Origin: Methanobacteriota archaeon
Lineage (GTDB): Archaea > Thermoplasmatota > Thermoplasmata > Methanomassiliicoccales > UBA472
Length of the DNA: 56,172 nt
Assembly (NCBI GenBank): GCA_012729095.1
Contig: JAAYDU010000013.1
Span: 1 to 56,172, forward strand
Direction of reading: 5' to 3'
Part shown: positions 24,137-33,131 of the stretch, one piece after another
Layout: each line of letters begins with the position of its first letter
Position numbering within the stretch: position 1 is the stretch's first letter
The notes under the pieces: generated by a model
Told to the model about the DNA's origin: nothing
Databases searched by the model: none
The model's input: the letters and a program-made list of their open reading frames with translations, nothing else
Position numbers and translations under genes: made by a program

Positions 24137-24990
24137 TTCAAACCCATCCTCTTCATCACCCTTCTTTCCACCCACCCGCTAAGCTCGGTGGTAGACAGCC
24201 CCAGGATGGAGAACACGATAAGTCCCGCGAAAACCTGGTCGAAACGGTTGACCTCGGTCTTGAACTGAACGTACTGTCCCACGCCCCCTCCGACCGCTCC
24301 CAGGAACTCCGCGGCCACAACGCACATCCAGCCTATGCCCAGTCCTATGCGGATACCGGTCATGATGTACGGCACCGTAGAGGGTATGATCACCTTGATG
24401 AACATGTCCCCTCTCTTCGCTCCCAGGGTCCGAGCGGCATCCATCAGTATGGGCTGGATGCTCCTCACACCGAAGATTATGTTGGACAGGAGCGGGAAGA
24501 ACACGCCTATGAATATCACGATGATCGGGCCGACCTTGCCTCCCATGGCTATGAGCAGCAGTGGCGCCCATGCAATGGGGGCGATGGGGCGGAACACCTC
24601 CACCACCGGTTTGCTGAAGCTCTCCACCGTCTTGGAGAACCCCATCACAAGTCCCAAAGGCACAGCCAGCACGAACGCCAGCGCGAATCCCCAGGCGACG
24701 CGTATCGAACTGGTGACGACATTGTCCCACATGGTGCGGCCAGTGGTGATGTCCGGCCTGATGAAGGAGTCCAAGAGGGCCTCGAACACGATGTCAGGGG
24801 GTGGAAGGAATGGCGTGTCGATCAACAAGGACAATCCCCACCACACGCCGATGAACACTGACAGTGAAAATATCGTGATGATTATCGTCTTGACGAACTG
24901 GATCCTGCGGTCCGTCTTCAGACTGACATCGGATGGCCTGATGAACGTGATCAAACCCCTCTTTATCGTACCTATCGTGATCATGGCCAT
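24133..24990 (-). CDS. NitT/TauT-type ABC transporter permease
   Basis: About 285 residues with six spans and the cytoplasmic EAA-loop (DAARTLGAKRGDMFIKVIIP) that docks with the ATPase. SsuC/TauC-like. ATG 24990 and ATG 24984 are both possible; GGGAAGGAAAGG lies just upstream. The binding protein gene ends 62 bases upstream with a T-tract between them. No cargo-specific residue can be read. Confidence 0.9.
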   Translation of the reverse strand: MAMITIGTIKRGLITFIRPSDVSLKTDRRIQFVKTIIITIFSLSVFIGVWWGLSLLIDTPFLPPPDIVFEALLDSFIRPDITTGRTMWDNVVTSSIRVAWGFALAFVLAVPLGLVMGFSKTVESFSKPVVEVFRPIAPIAWAPLLLIAMGGKVGPIIVIFIGVFFPLLSNIIFGVRSIQPILMDAARTLGAKRGDMFIKVIIPSTVPYIMTGIRIGLGIGWMCVVAAEFLGAVGGGVGQYVQFKTEVNRFDQVFAGLIVFSILGLSTTELSGWVERRVMKRMGLK

Positions 24991-25023
24991 CCTTTCCTTC
25001 CCAATGTCATTGGATAAAGGTGA

Positions 25024-25036
25024 AAAAATTAAAAAG
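25024..25036 (-). terminator. T-tract between binding protein and permease genes
   Basis: On the minus strand TTTTTAATTTTTT lies 17 bases after the binding-protein stop. It may end part of the transcripts, so that more binding protein than membrane subunit is made. Confidence 0.4.
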
Positions 25037-25052
25037 GTTTGGGGCGCGGGCC

Positions 25053-26153
25053 TCACAGCGCCTTGACGGTGAAACCGTTGGACGTGAAGAAGTCCAGGAA
25101 CATCAGGTGCTGTATGGACGACACTCCTGGCGTGGCGATGACCTTCCCGTTGAAATCATCCAAGGTGGTTATGTCCTCACCGACGAATATGGCCGATCCA
25201 ACCATGTTCACCTGGGCGATGACGGTTATGTCAACCCCGCCGTTCAGATGGTTCAGTATCGCCGGGGGGCTTCCCAGGTATCCGATGTCCACGTTCCCCG
25301 CGGCGAAGGCGTTCATGACCGCGCCGCCGTTGACGTACGGGCCGCCAACGGACGTCTCCGTTGCCACGCCATACACCTCGAAGAGGTCCTTCCCCTCTCC
25401 CCAAAGGGTGTCGTTGTTGGCGATCACCCTCGCGAACTGGTGAAGATCGCCTATGAGGTATCCCAGCTGTACCGGGTTCCCCGCGTTGAGAATGGTGCTG
25501 CTTGGTTCGATGTCCATGGCCTCTTCCAGCAGGGAGGAGTTGAAGTAGTTGCTCACAAAGTCCTCCACATCCGCGTATCCCTGGGTGCCCAGTGCGGACC
25601 CCTGGATCAGGTCCAGATCGATGTATTTCTGAGTTATTACCTCCATCCAATCCTCGAAGGACTCCGTGATGTTGTAAGTGAACACGATGTTGGAAACGGA
25701 GCTGTTAACGACCGCGGTGGAGCGCTGAGAGAACTCCGCTCCTATCTGCAGCAATTTGGTATAGTTATCTCCGTCCGGGTCAGCTATGGTGTCGACGATC
25801 CACTCTGTCGCCACCATGTGGGCCTTGAGCGTCCTGAGAGCGAGGTCCCGGTTGTTCTCAAGGAATCCATTATCCACCGCGACCACGCAGCATGGATGGT
25901 CCTCCCATATATCATCGGACCATTTGAATATGGTCGCTGAGCCACTGAGAACGGCATCCGAAGCGAACGGTTCCCACGTTATCGCACCATCTATCTGCCC
26001 CGCGATCAAAGCCTCCTTCTGAAGGTTGGGGCCGATAGGGGTCCAATATACTACCTTATCATCATCGCTCCCCCCCATCATGGTAGCCGCCAAGGCGCCC
26101 ACTATGACTATGGCAACGAGAACGACCGCGATTATCACTAACTTTTTATCCAC
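25053..26153 (-). CDS. Circularly permuted NMT1/SsuA-like ABC substrate-binding protein
   Basis: A 366-residue exported binding protein with an N-terminal membrane anchor (residues 1-25, no lipobox). The halves of the canonical fold are in swapped order. Residues 33-120 match what is normally the second half: ALIAGQIDGAITWEPF, then NNRDLALRTLKAHM...EW. Residues 228-366 match what is normally the first half: QLGYLIGDLHQFARVIA, AAGNVDIGYLGSPPAI, and DFNGKVIATPG with SSIQHL. The last residues (SNGFTVKAL) would run into the first strand (KVVYWTPIGP). GTG 26153 has GGTGG upstream. See findings. Confidence 0.85.
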   Translation of the reverse strand: MDKKLVIIAVVLVAIVIVGALAATMMGGSDDDKVVYWTPIGPNLQKEALIAGQIDGAITWEPFASDAVLSGSATIFKWSDDIWEDHPCCVVAVDNGFLENNRDLALRTLKAHMVATEWIVDTIADPDGDNYTKLLQIGAEFSQRSTAVVNSSVSNIVFTYNITESFEDWMEVITQKYIDLDLIQGSALGTQGYADVEDFVSNYFNSSLLEEAMDIEPSSTILNAGNPVQLGYLIGDLHQFARVIANNDTLWGEGKDLFEVYGVATETSVGGPYVNGGAVMNAFAAGNVDIGYLGSPPAILNHLNGGVDITVIAQVNMVGSAIFVGEDITTLDDFNGKVIATPGVSSIQHLMFLDFFTSNGFTVKAL

Positions 26154-26184
26154 GGTGATTCCACCTTTGAACTAAAAATTGGGG

Positions 26185-26230
26185 CATATTATAAATTCTT
26201 TTTGTCCTATTAGGAAAATATTGTCCTATT
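26185..26230 (-). promoter_or_regulatory. Importer promoter with direct repeats
   Basis: On the minus strand a TATA element TTTATAAT (26188-26195) precedes the binding protein GTG by 35-42 bases. Upstream of it, AATAGGACAA occurs at 26202-26211 and again at 26221-26230, 19 bases centre to centre, about two helical turns. This suits a dimeric regulator bound on one face. The divergent winged-helix protein at 26382 is a candidate. Confidence 0.5.
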
Positions 26231-26381
26231 TGTACAATCTACGTTGCATATTGCCCATCTGTACCCCGTTAAGTCGGCCCTCTGGAAAAAACAGTTACCA
26301 CGGCCATTTCATGTTATTTTTTAAGGAAGCAAGTTTACGAATTCTTAATAACCCGATCATCTTATTGCGTTCACTGATATT

Positions 26382-26831
26382 ATGTTCGAGCTTAACGTGG
26401 TAAGCAACACTCCCCTCACTCCCATAGAGGACCTCAAGGAGGCCTCTCTGGAGTTCCTCAAGCAGATCGGTTACATATCCAAGGGGTACGACCCCAAGAC
26501 GGATGTGGACAATATCCAGGAGAGCATTCCCTACCGTCTCTTCACCGAATGCCTGCTCGGCAACCTGAACCGGGTATGGGCGGTGGAGGAGCTTTCCGCG
26601 TACCTGGGCACCACCAAGCCCACCGTCTACCGCCACCTCAACAAGCTCAAGGCCATCGATGTCCTGGAGGACGTGTCCATCGACATCGGAGGGCAGAGGA
26701 AGAAGGGTTACCGAATCCGGTACGGGGACCTGGGAAAGGCCTGGAGCTTCACCGAGGCGAACGTCGATCTGGCAATGCAGTCGTACCGCAAGACGGTGGA
26801 GCACCTGCAGGGTCTGGCCAAGGAGGTGTGA
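26382..26831 (+). CDS. Winged-helix regulator divergent from the ABC importer
   Basis: A 149-residue protein. Residues 55-100 read as a winged helix-turn-helix (WAVEELSAYLGTTKPTVYRH, NKLKAIDVLED, then a wing with RKKGYRIRYG). The N-terminal 45 residues and C-terminal helix probably dimerise. It faces the importer operon across a 228-base spacer holding repeats, so local control is likely. TCTTAATA at 26343-26350 fits its own promoter. A small protein gene follows at a two-base gap. Confidence 0.75.
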   Translation: MFELNVVSNTPLTPIEDLKEASLEFLKQIGYISKGYDPKTDVDNIQESIPYRLFTECLLGNLNRVWAVEELSAYLGTTKPTVYRHLNKLKAIDVLEDVSIDIGGQRKKGYRIRYGDLGKAWSFTEANVDLAMQSYRKTVEHLQGLAKEV

Positions 26832-26833
26832 GC

Positions 26834-27094
26834 ATGGACGAGAAGTACCCGACCAAGCTCACCAAGGGTTCCCGTTACCATCTGGTCATAGGGACCGGGG
26901 GAGGGTCCACCTTGGAGATGGAGGGTGAGTTCGTGGGATACCTGCAGTACGGTAGCGACATGGCGCTGACCATGCGCCTGGAATCCAGTGCCCTGAGGGT
27001 GGTGCCTTCGCGCTCGATAATCTATTTCGACATCCTCGATTCCAAGGAGGAGAAGGACGAGCGCCCCAAGGAGAGCGGGGTATACTTCGGTTGA
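26834..27094 (+). CDS. Small beta-rich protein of unknown function
   Basis: An 86-residue protein with alternating hydrophobic strands (YHLVIGTGGG, FVGYLQYGSDMALTMRL, RVVPSRSIIYFDIL) and an acidic C-terminus, suggesting a small SH3- or Sm-like barrel. I do not recognise the family. AGGAGGTG lies about six bases before the ATG and overlaps the end of the regulator gene, so the two are co-transcribed. Elp3 starts 22 bases downstream. Confidence 0.65.
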   Translation: MDEKYPTKLTKGSRYHLVIGTGGGSTLEMEGEFVGYLQYGSDMALTMRLESSALRVVPSRSIIYFDILDSKEEKDERPKESGVYFG

Positions 27095-27116
27095 TCCATT
27101 CCGGGATTGGTAAAAG

Positions 27117-28673
27117 ATGGACCGCCTTCAGGAATATCACCAGCATCTGATAGGGCTGCTTCTTTCCGGGGAGATAACAAACAAGGACGAGCTGCAGCGC
27201 AGGAAGGTGAAGCTCAGCGGCGTGTACGGTCTGCCCGGCGTGCCGAAGAACTCGGAGACCCTGGCGCTCGTGCCCGAGGAAAGGCTTCCCGAAGTGCTCG
27301 AGATACTGCGCCGGAAGCCGGTGCGCACCCTGAGCGGGGTGGCGGTGGTGGCCGTCATGACATCGCCTGCGCCATGCCCCCACGGCAAGTGCACCTACTG
27401 CCCCGGAGGGGTGGAGAACAACTCCCCCCAGTCCTACACCGGAAAGGAACCGGCGGCCAGGCGGGCCGCCGATAACGATTTCGATCCGTATCGCCAGGTC
27501 CGCTCGCGGATCGACCAGCTTTCAACGATAGGGCATCACACCGACAAGGTGGACCTGATCGTGATGGGGGGGACGTTCACCTCACGCCCCGAGGAATACC
27601 GGGAGTGGTTCGTAAATCGCTGCTTCGATGCCTTCAACGGCCGCGACTCGCTGAGCCTGGAGGCCGCGCACTCCCTCAACGAGGGCGCCGGACACAGAGT
27701 GATCGGGATGACCGTGGAGACCCGCCCAGACTCGTTCACCGGGGACGTGGCGAGCGAATGCATGCGCCTGGGGGCGACGCGGGTGGAGCTCGGCGTCCAG
27801 ATACTGAACGACGCCATACTGGCCTCGGTCAACCGGGGGCACGGCGTCGCCGAGGTCGTTGAGGCCACCCGCACGGCCAAGGACCTGGGGCTCAAGGTCT
27901 GCTACCACGTCATGCCCGGGCTCCCCGGTTCCGACCCCGAGCAGGATATCGCATCCTTCAGGCAGTTGTTCGACGACCCCGATTTCCGCCCGGACATGAT
28001 CAAGATCTATCCGACCCTGGTGGTCAAGGGCACCAAGCTCTATGAGGACTGGATGGCCGGTACGTATACGCCATACGGCACCGACGAGGCGGTGCGCGTG
28101 ATAGCTGAGATGAAGAAGCTGGTACCCGAATACGTGCGCATACAGCGCATACAGAGGGACATACCAGTTCCGCTCATCGAGGCAGGGGTGGACAAGGGGC
28201 ACCTGCGAGAGCTGGTGAAGGAGCTCCTCGCCCAACAGGGGGAGAGGTGCCACTGCATACGCTGCCGGGAGGTCGGCCTCCTGGGCATGAGGGACATTGA
28301 CCCCGGCGAGCTCGCTCCGAAGGTGATTTCATACGAGGCCTCCGGAGGCCAGGAGGAGTTCATCTCCCTGGTCCTTGAGAACGATGCCCTGGCCGGCTAT
28401 GCGCGTCTTCGGAAACCGAAGGGGGACACCGCACTGATCAGGGAGCTGAAGGTGTTCGGGCGCATGGCCCGCATAGGCGAAAGGGGCGGTGAGTGGCAGC
28501 ACCTGGGGCTCGGCGGCAGGTTACTGGAGATGGCAGAGTCCTCGGCAAGGGAGGCCGGGTATTCTTCGATCAAGGTCACCAGCGGCGTGGGGGTCCGCGG
28601 TTATTACGCGTCGAGGGGCTATGAAAGGCAACTGCCTTACATGGGCAGATCCCTTGCCAGCGACAATGATTAA
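27117..28673 (+). CDS. elp3: tRNA uridine(34) acetyltransferase Elp3
   Basis: A 518-residue Elp3. The radical SAM cluster is C87/C92/C95 in CPHGKCTYC, with the SAM domain through about residue 300 and a C-terminal GNAT acetyltransferase domain (HLGLGGRLLEMAE, GYYASRGYER). It makes the cm5U-type modification of wobble uridine from acetyl-CoA and SAM. Archaea carry it without the other Elongator subunits. Length is normal. It follows the small beta-rich protein closely. Confidence 0.94.
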   Translation: MDRLQEYHQHLIGLLLSGEITNKDELQRRKVKLSGVYGLPGVPKNSETLALVPEERLPEVLEILRRKPVRTLSGVAVVAVMTSPAPCPHGKCTYCPGGVENNSPQSYTGKEPAARRAADNDFDPYRQVRSRIDQLSTIGHHTDKVDLIVMGGTFTSRPEEYREWFVNRCFDAFNGRDSLSLEAAHSLNEGAGHRVIGMTVETRPDSFTGDVASECMRLGATRVELGVQILNDAILASVNRGHGVAEVVEATRTAKDLGLKVCYHVMPGLPGSDPEQDIASFRQLFDDPDFRPDMIKIYPTLVVKGTKLYEDWMAGTYTPYGTDEAVRVIAEMKKLVPEYVRIQRIQRDIPVPLIEAGVDKGHLRELVKELLAQQGERCHCIRCREVGLLGMRDIDPGELAPKVISYEASGGQEEFISLVLENDALAGYARLRKPKGDTALIRELKVFGRMARIGERGGEWQHLGLGGRLLEMAESSAREAGYSSIKVTSGVGVRGYYASRGYERQLPYMGRSLASDND

Positions 28674-28700
28674 TCCCCGACGGCCAATATCCCCCCGGGG

Positions 28701-29477
28701 ATGCGTATGGTATGCACGTTCTGCGGCGCCGCTTCGCCTGAAGGGGCCATGATATGCTCGGCTTGCTTTGAGAAGGTCAGAGGGGAACTGTTCCTGAGGG
28801 ACCGGTCGGCGGACCCCAGGTCCGACCGGCGTTCCCTAGGTTCCAGGAGCGCCTGTCTGCGGCTAGGCCCCAGCCCGCAGGGGGAAGTGCTGCTTCGAAA
28901 GGGCAGCGACCCATATCTTCTGGTGGAGAGGACGCTGCGGTCCGAGGACCGCTCTCATCTGCCGACAGTGCTCGACCAGTACCTGGCTGGAATGGGGATC
29001 GGGCTTCATCTCATGGGGGACGAGCGGCTGCCGCTACGCCCCAAGGTCAGGGACCTTCTGGACATCCCGGAGGGCATGGACCTCGAGGGGGACCGGTGGG
29101 GGAGGGCGCTCCTGCGCCTGGGTAACGTTCTGGCGCTGAGCGCCAGGGACATGTCGAGGCTTCCCCTGGGCGACGAGCTCAGGGCGGAGGCTTTCCGGGA
29201 AAGGGCCGCGAGGGCTTTGGCCCTTTATCGCCGGGCGTCGGCGGTGCCGGAACTGGAAAGCATGGCAAAGGCCAACACGGCCGTGCTCAGATACTGGGGA
29301 GGAGACCGGGAGGCCGCGCTGGAAGAGCTCAAGGCGCTCGCGGTGGACGATGGCATCCGCCTGCAGCTGGCGAAGGTGCACTGGGATTCGGGAAGGGAGG
29401 ACGAGGCCGCCGAGGCGGTGGCCACGACCGATGACGTTCAGGGCTCCGTACTTCGACTGAGGAGGGGATGCCAGTGA
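28701..29477 (+). CDS. Zinc-ribbon protein with helical repeat region
   Basis: A 258-residue protein. The N-terminus has CTFC and CSAC spaced like a zinc ribbon. The C-terminal 120 residues are helical with TPR-like spacing (ALALYRRASAVPELESMAKANTAVLRYWGGDREAALEEL). It overlaps the large TPR protein gene by ten bases, so the pair is made together and may interact. No catalytic motif is seen. ATG 28701 was chosen; 28707 is also in frame. Confidence 0.7.
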   Translation: MRMVCTFCGAASPEGAMICSACFEKVRGELFLRDRSADPRSDRRSLGSRSACLRLGPSPQGEVLLRKGSDPYLLVERTLRSEDRSHLPTVLDQYLAGMGIGLHLMGDERLPLRPKVRDLLDIPEGMDLEGDRWGRALLRLGNVLALSARDMSRLPLGDELRAEAFRERAARALALYRRASAVPELESMAKANTAVLRYWGGDREAALEELKALAVDDGIRLQLAKVHWDSGREDEAAEAVATTDDVQGSVLRLRRGCQ

Positions 29478-32158
29478 CCGACCTCGCAGAGAAGCTGGAC
29501 CAGAACGAGAAGCAGCGGTTGATCGAGGCGGTGCGCAATCTGGGCGTTCAGCAGTATCGCGACCTTATGATATCTCTCATGGGCGGCATGGGCGTACGCG
29601 TCCAGTCGGCAAGGGAGCAGCAGAACGCCCTCATCATACACGGGCAGGGCGAGGTCCCGTACCTCGTGCTAGCCTCCCGCACCGGGTTCGCCGACCCCGA
29701 GCTGGTGGCGCGCTCCCTCGTAGAGGACGCCAAGACCGACGGGCGGGTCCCTGTTTTCATGTCCATGCAGGACCTGGACCCCGGAACCCTGAACCTCTTG
29801 GAGAACGAGGAGGTGTCCTTCGCGGATACGGACCGGTTCCTCTCCCTTCTCCAGAAGTACGGCCTGGACGAGCAGCTCCTGGCCGAGGAGGACATCAAGG
29901 TCCTGGAGGACCGCGGGGAGCCGTGCCTACCGTCCGTCTGCAAGCTCGAAGAGCTATTGGACGAGGCCGGGATGAGGAGGAAGAAGGGCGACCGCTCCGG
30001 GGCCGTACAGGTACTGGACCAGGCACTGCAGATCAAACCCATGAACGACTCGATATGGCTGAGGAAGGCGAACTACCTGCTGGAGATGGGTAGGGCCGGC
30101 GACGCTTTGGTCGCCGCCAACAAGGCGGCGGAGCTACGGCCCGGGGACGCGGGAACCTGGTTCACCATCGCCCTCATTCAGGGCCAGCTTGGGGACCGGG
30201 AAAGGGAGCTTTCCGCCTACGACAACGTTCTGCGGATCAGCCCGGGGCACGCCCCCGCGCTGCTAAACAAGGGGGCGACGCTATATGACATGGGCCGCCT
30301 CGAATGGGCCCTCAAGGTGTTCAATGACATGGTGCACCGCTATCCCCACGAGCCCCGGGGCTGGAACAACCGGGGTCTCGCCCTCAAGGGCATGGGCAAG
30401 CTCCTGGAGGCCCAAGCGTCCTTCGAAAAGGCCAGCGCACTGGACCCGGATTTCGAGGACCCGCTTATCAACATCGCCCGCCTGCGGGAGGAGAAGGGCG
30501 ACATGCCGGGGGCGGTGGAGGGCTGGAAGGACGTTCTGCGGCTCGTGGACTCCAGGGCGGACATCTGGGCCCATCTGGGGACCTGCCTCAGGGCCACGGG
30601 CAAGAACGAGGACGCTCTGACGGCCTTCGACCGGGCCCTCCGGTTGGAACCGTCGCTACATCACGTGCGGCGGGAGAGGGACGAGCTGGCCTCGCAGATG
30701 CCGAAAGAAGGACCGGAGACAGTGCCCGTTGATGACCGGGCATTTACCGAAGACGTCATCCCAGATGACGCGGGGCCGCCAGTTCCGCCCGGGGACGAGG
30801 ACGCTCTGGAAGGGCCGTCGGAAAGCCCCCCGGACCGGTCACCGGATGGCAGCGTGGCCCTGGAGCAGGTCTCAGCGCAGGTCCCTGCCGAGCGGCCAGG
30901 GCAGGTGTCCGTGCAGGCCACCGATGCGGAGAGGTCCGTGGTCCAAGTGCCGGAGCGGAATCCCCTGGTCGAGCTGCCATCGGACACGGCGCTGCTACCC
31001 AAGGAGGAGCCGGGAAAGCTGGAGGAAGCTCCCGATACCGTTCTTCCCGCGCAGTTCCAGAGCGGACCTCTGGCCATCGAGGAAACGGCCGACACCGGCC
31101 TGGTGCTCAAGGGGCCGAGCGAGGACAAGGAGGCGCGCGAAAAGGGCGCGGGGGTGCAGGAGAGCGCTCCCAATACCATGCCCGAGTGGCCCTACAGGGT
31201 CTCCCTGCCCCCTCTCCCCACAGACCGGGACGATCTGTTGGAGCAGGAAGCGTACCTCCTGCTGGCTGGAAAGGAGTACGAGAAGGCCCTCCGCGTATGC
31301 GATATGGCATTGGGCGAGGGCAACGACCTTGACCTGCTCAGGACCAAGGCCCTCGCCCTGCTGGCCCTTGATCGCGGCGAGGAGGCCGCCGAGGCGCTGA
31401 AGGAAGTGGTCCGGCAGGCCCCTGACGACGCCCGCAGCACACTGGACCTGGAGGCGCTGTTCCACCGCTACGGGGGAGAGGGCGGAGAGCTGTTGCGATC
31501 ACTGGATTGCCAGGAGTCCCGCGCCCGCCATGCCCTGGACCTGCTGGAACGGCAGATGTACAGCGAGCTGGTGCGCATGGACGCGGGGGACGGAGGGCTG
31601 CTGGTCAAGCTGTCCAGGTCCCTGGCCCTGGTCCGTCTGGGACGCTACCGGGACGCCTCCAAGCTTCTGAAGGCGTTGATATCCGAGTTCCCCGCCTATC
31701 CCGAGGGATTGAACGACCTGGGCGTGTGCATGCGCTTCATGGGGGAATACGACTACGACCAGGCCATGCACCTGATGAAGCTGGCCTTGGAGGTGGACCC
31801 CCATCACTCGGACGCCATGAACAACATCGGCTGCACACTGTTCGCCGCCGGGAGGTACGAGGACTCGCTGGAGGCGCTCAAGGCCGCCGTGGAGGAGGAC
31901 CGCCGTCCGGAGTACCTTCTGAACCTGAGCAACGCGCAGATGGCCCTCGGGGACACCGATTCGGCCAAGATGAGCCTGACCTCCGCGCTCAAGATGGAGG
32001 AGAGCGCCGATGTGCTGTACATGCTGGCCGTCATAGCGGAAGGGGAGAAGGACCATAAATGGGCGCTGAGCCTGTACCAGGATGCCCTGAAAAAGTGCCC
32101 GGGCTTCCGAGAGGCGCAGGCGGGTGCCGACCGCATGAAGGTGCTGGCCAAGAATTGA
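29468..32158 (+). CDS. Large TPR protein with N-terminal nuclease-fold-like domain
   Basis: An 896-residue protein. Residues 1-150 (RDLMISLMGGMGVRV, then PYLVLASRTGF and VPVFMSMQDL) have the strand/helix order of a restriction-endonuclease/Mrr-like fold, without a clear catalytic D...ExK, so it may bind rather than cut. TPRs fill about 165-400 (GRAGDALVAANKAAELRPGD and repeats). A Pro/Glu/Val-rich linker (about 405-575) separates a second TPR block (about 590-890). GTG 29474 also has a well-spaced ribosome site (GAGGGG). A scaffold for protein complexes is inferred. Confidence 0.8.
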   Translation: MPVTDLAEKLDQNEKQRLIEAVRNLGVQQYRDLMISLMGGMGVRVQSAREQQNALIIHGQGEVPYLVLASRTGFADPELVARSLVEDAKTDGRVPVFMSMQDLDPGTLNLLENEEVSFADTDRFLSLLQKYGLDEQLLAEEDIKVLEDRGEPCLPSVCKLEELLDEAGMRRKKGDRSGAVQVLDQALQIKPMNDSIWLRKANYLLEMGRAGDALVAANKAAELRPGDAGTWFTIALIQGQLGDRERELSAYDNVLRISPGHAPALLNKGATLYDMGRLEWALKVFNDMVHRYPHEPRGWNNRGLALKGMGKLLEAQASFEKASALDPDFEDPLINIARLREEKGDMPGAVEGWKDVLRLVDSRADIWAHLGTCLRATGKNEDALTAFDRALRLEPSLHHVRRERDELASQMPKEGPETVPVDDRAFTEDVIPDDAGPPVPPGDEDALEGPSESPPDRSPDGSVALEQVSAQVPAERPGQVSVQATDAERSVVQVPERNPLVELPSDTALLPKEEPGKLEEAPDTVLPAQFQSGPLAIEETADTGLVLKGPSEDKEAREKGAGVQESAPNTMPEWPYRVSLPPLPTDRDDLLEQEAYLLLAGKEYEKALRVCDMALGEGNDLDLLRTKALALLALDRGEEAAEALKEVVRQAPDDARSTLDLEALFHRYGGEGGELLRSLDCQESRARHALDLLERQMYSELVRMDAGDGGLLVKLSRSLALVRLGRYRDASKLLKALISEFPAYPEGLNDLGVCMRFMGEYDYDQAMHLMKLALEVDPHHSDAMNNIGCTLFAAGRYEDSLEALKAAVEEDRRPEYLLNLSNAQMALGDTDSAKMSLTSALKMEESADVLYMLAVIAEGEKDHKWALSLYQDALKKCPGFREAQAGADRMKVLAKN

Positions 32159-32216
32159 GGCCCGCATTCCCCAATCCATCGGAACGGACCGATGCTGGAA
32201 GAACGGGGGTGTGGGT

Positions 32217-32459
32217 CTAACGGGAGATGCTCATTACCACGACGTCACGAACGTCCTTCATCTCGCTGAACGGGAGCACCAGGCGGCCATGGCTGTCGGT
32301 GCGGAACAGGCGGCTGTCTATCTCCTCCGCCGGGACCACCAGCACGTGGTTGATCTCTCCGGTGACGGTATCCACCACGAAATTGTCTATCATGCCCAAT
32401 ATCTGACCGTCGTTGGTCATGACAGTCTTCCCCTTCAACTCAGTTATGAACTTCCTCAT
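32217..32459 (-). CDS. PRC-barrel domain protein
   Basis: An 80-residue PRC-barrel protein: LKGKTVMTNDGQILG, NFVVDTVTGEINHVLVVP, and LPFSEMKDVRDVVVMS. It consists of the domain alone, without the tail seen at 21002. Upstream on the minus strand is a TATA-like TAAATA tract (about 32507-32516), likely its promoter. Convergent with the TPR gene. Confidence 0.8.
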   Translation of the reverse strand: MRKFITELKGKTVMTNDGQILGMIDNFVVDTVTGEINHVLVVPAEEIDSRLFRTDSHGRLVLPFSEMKDVRDVVVMSISR

Positions 32460-32544
32460 TTGCGCACCCCAAACGGTTGGCCCGATCTACTATCGCATGA
32501 GATTGAGCCTATTTATAGATTTATAGAATGCATGTCTGGGCACA

Positions 32545-33126
32545 TCAGAAGACGGCGAAGTAGCGGCATCTGCAGTATCCCTTGACCGCGTCCACCTCGG
32601 TGGTGCAATCCCGGCAGGGAATGGGCATGGTCTCCATGGCCTCCTCTATCCTGAACCTCTTCCCGGCCATCTCGCGGCACGCCGGGCAGGCGTCCTCGGC
32701 GCACTCTATCTCCACCTTTTCGAAACCGAGGTCCTTGAACGATTTCAGGTTGTACCGGGCGATGATCTGCTGTATGGTGAACAGGTCCTCCTTCTGACCC
32801 ACCTTCGCCAGCAGGTCGACGATGCCCTGGTACATCTTGAGCTTGAGGTCAGGGTGCTCGGTCTTGATGATGTTGTCCTTGAGGATCTCCAACGCGGCCA
32901 TCCACTCCGGGGGCTCCTTGCCAGTGGAAATGGTCATCTGTTTCATCCGCATCTTCAGGTCCATCTCCCCCATGTAGAACTGGGAGAGGGTGCGCAGGCT
33001 TTCCTCCCTCTGGTCGAACTGCTCGGCCTTCTTCACCGGAGCCTTGCCGGCCGGCCTGGCCTTCGCATCCTTCTTAGCTTCCACCTTCTTGACCTCTCCC
33101 TTGGGCTTCAAAACCTTGACCATCAT
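32545..33126 (-). CDS. Cysteine-rich zinc protein downstream of CDC48
   Basis: A 193-residue protein. The first 40 residues are Lys/Ala-rich and basic, the middle is helical, and the C-terminus carries CPAC, CRDC and CRCRYF: enough ligands for two zinc sites or a double finger. The C-terminal layout faintly recalls the Cys-rich tails of phage head proteins, but no other phage gene is near. It begins five bases after the CDC48 stop and is surely co-transcribed, so an adaptor or substrate role for CDC48 is a reasonable idea. Function unknown. Confidence 0.7.
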   Translation of the reverse strand: MMVKVLKPKGEVKKVEAKKDAKARPAGKAPVKKAEQFDQREESLRTLSQFYMGEMDLKMRMKQMTISTGKEPPEWMAALEILKDNIIKTEHPDLKLKMYQGIVDLLAKVGQKEDLFTIQQIIARYNLKSFKDLGFEKVEIECAEDACPACREMAGKRFRIEEAMETMPIPCRDCTTEVDAVKGYCRCRYFAVF

Positions 33127-33131
33127 CTCAC

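Noticed and set aside
32545-33126. Prophage remnant (Cys-rich tail resembling phage head proteins)
   Set aside because: Resemblance is faint, no other phage gene is near, and the gene is coupled to CDC48.
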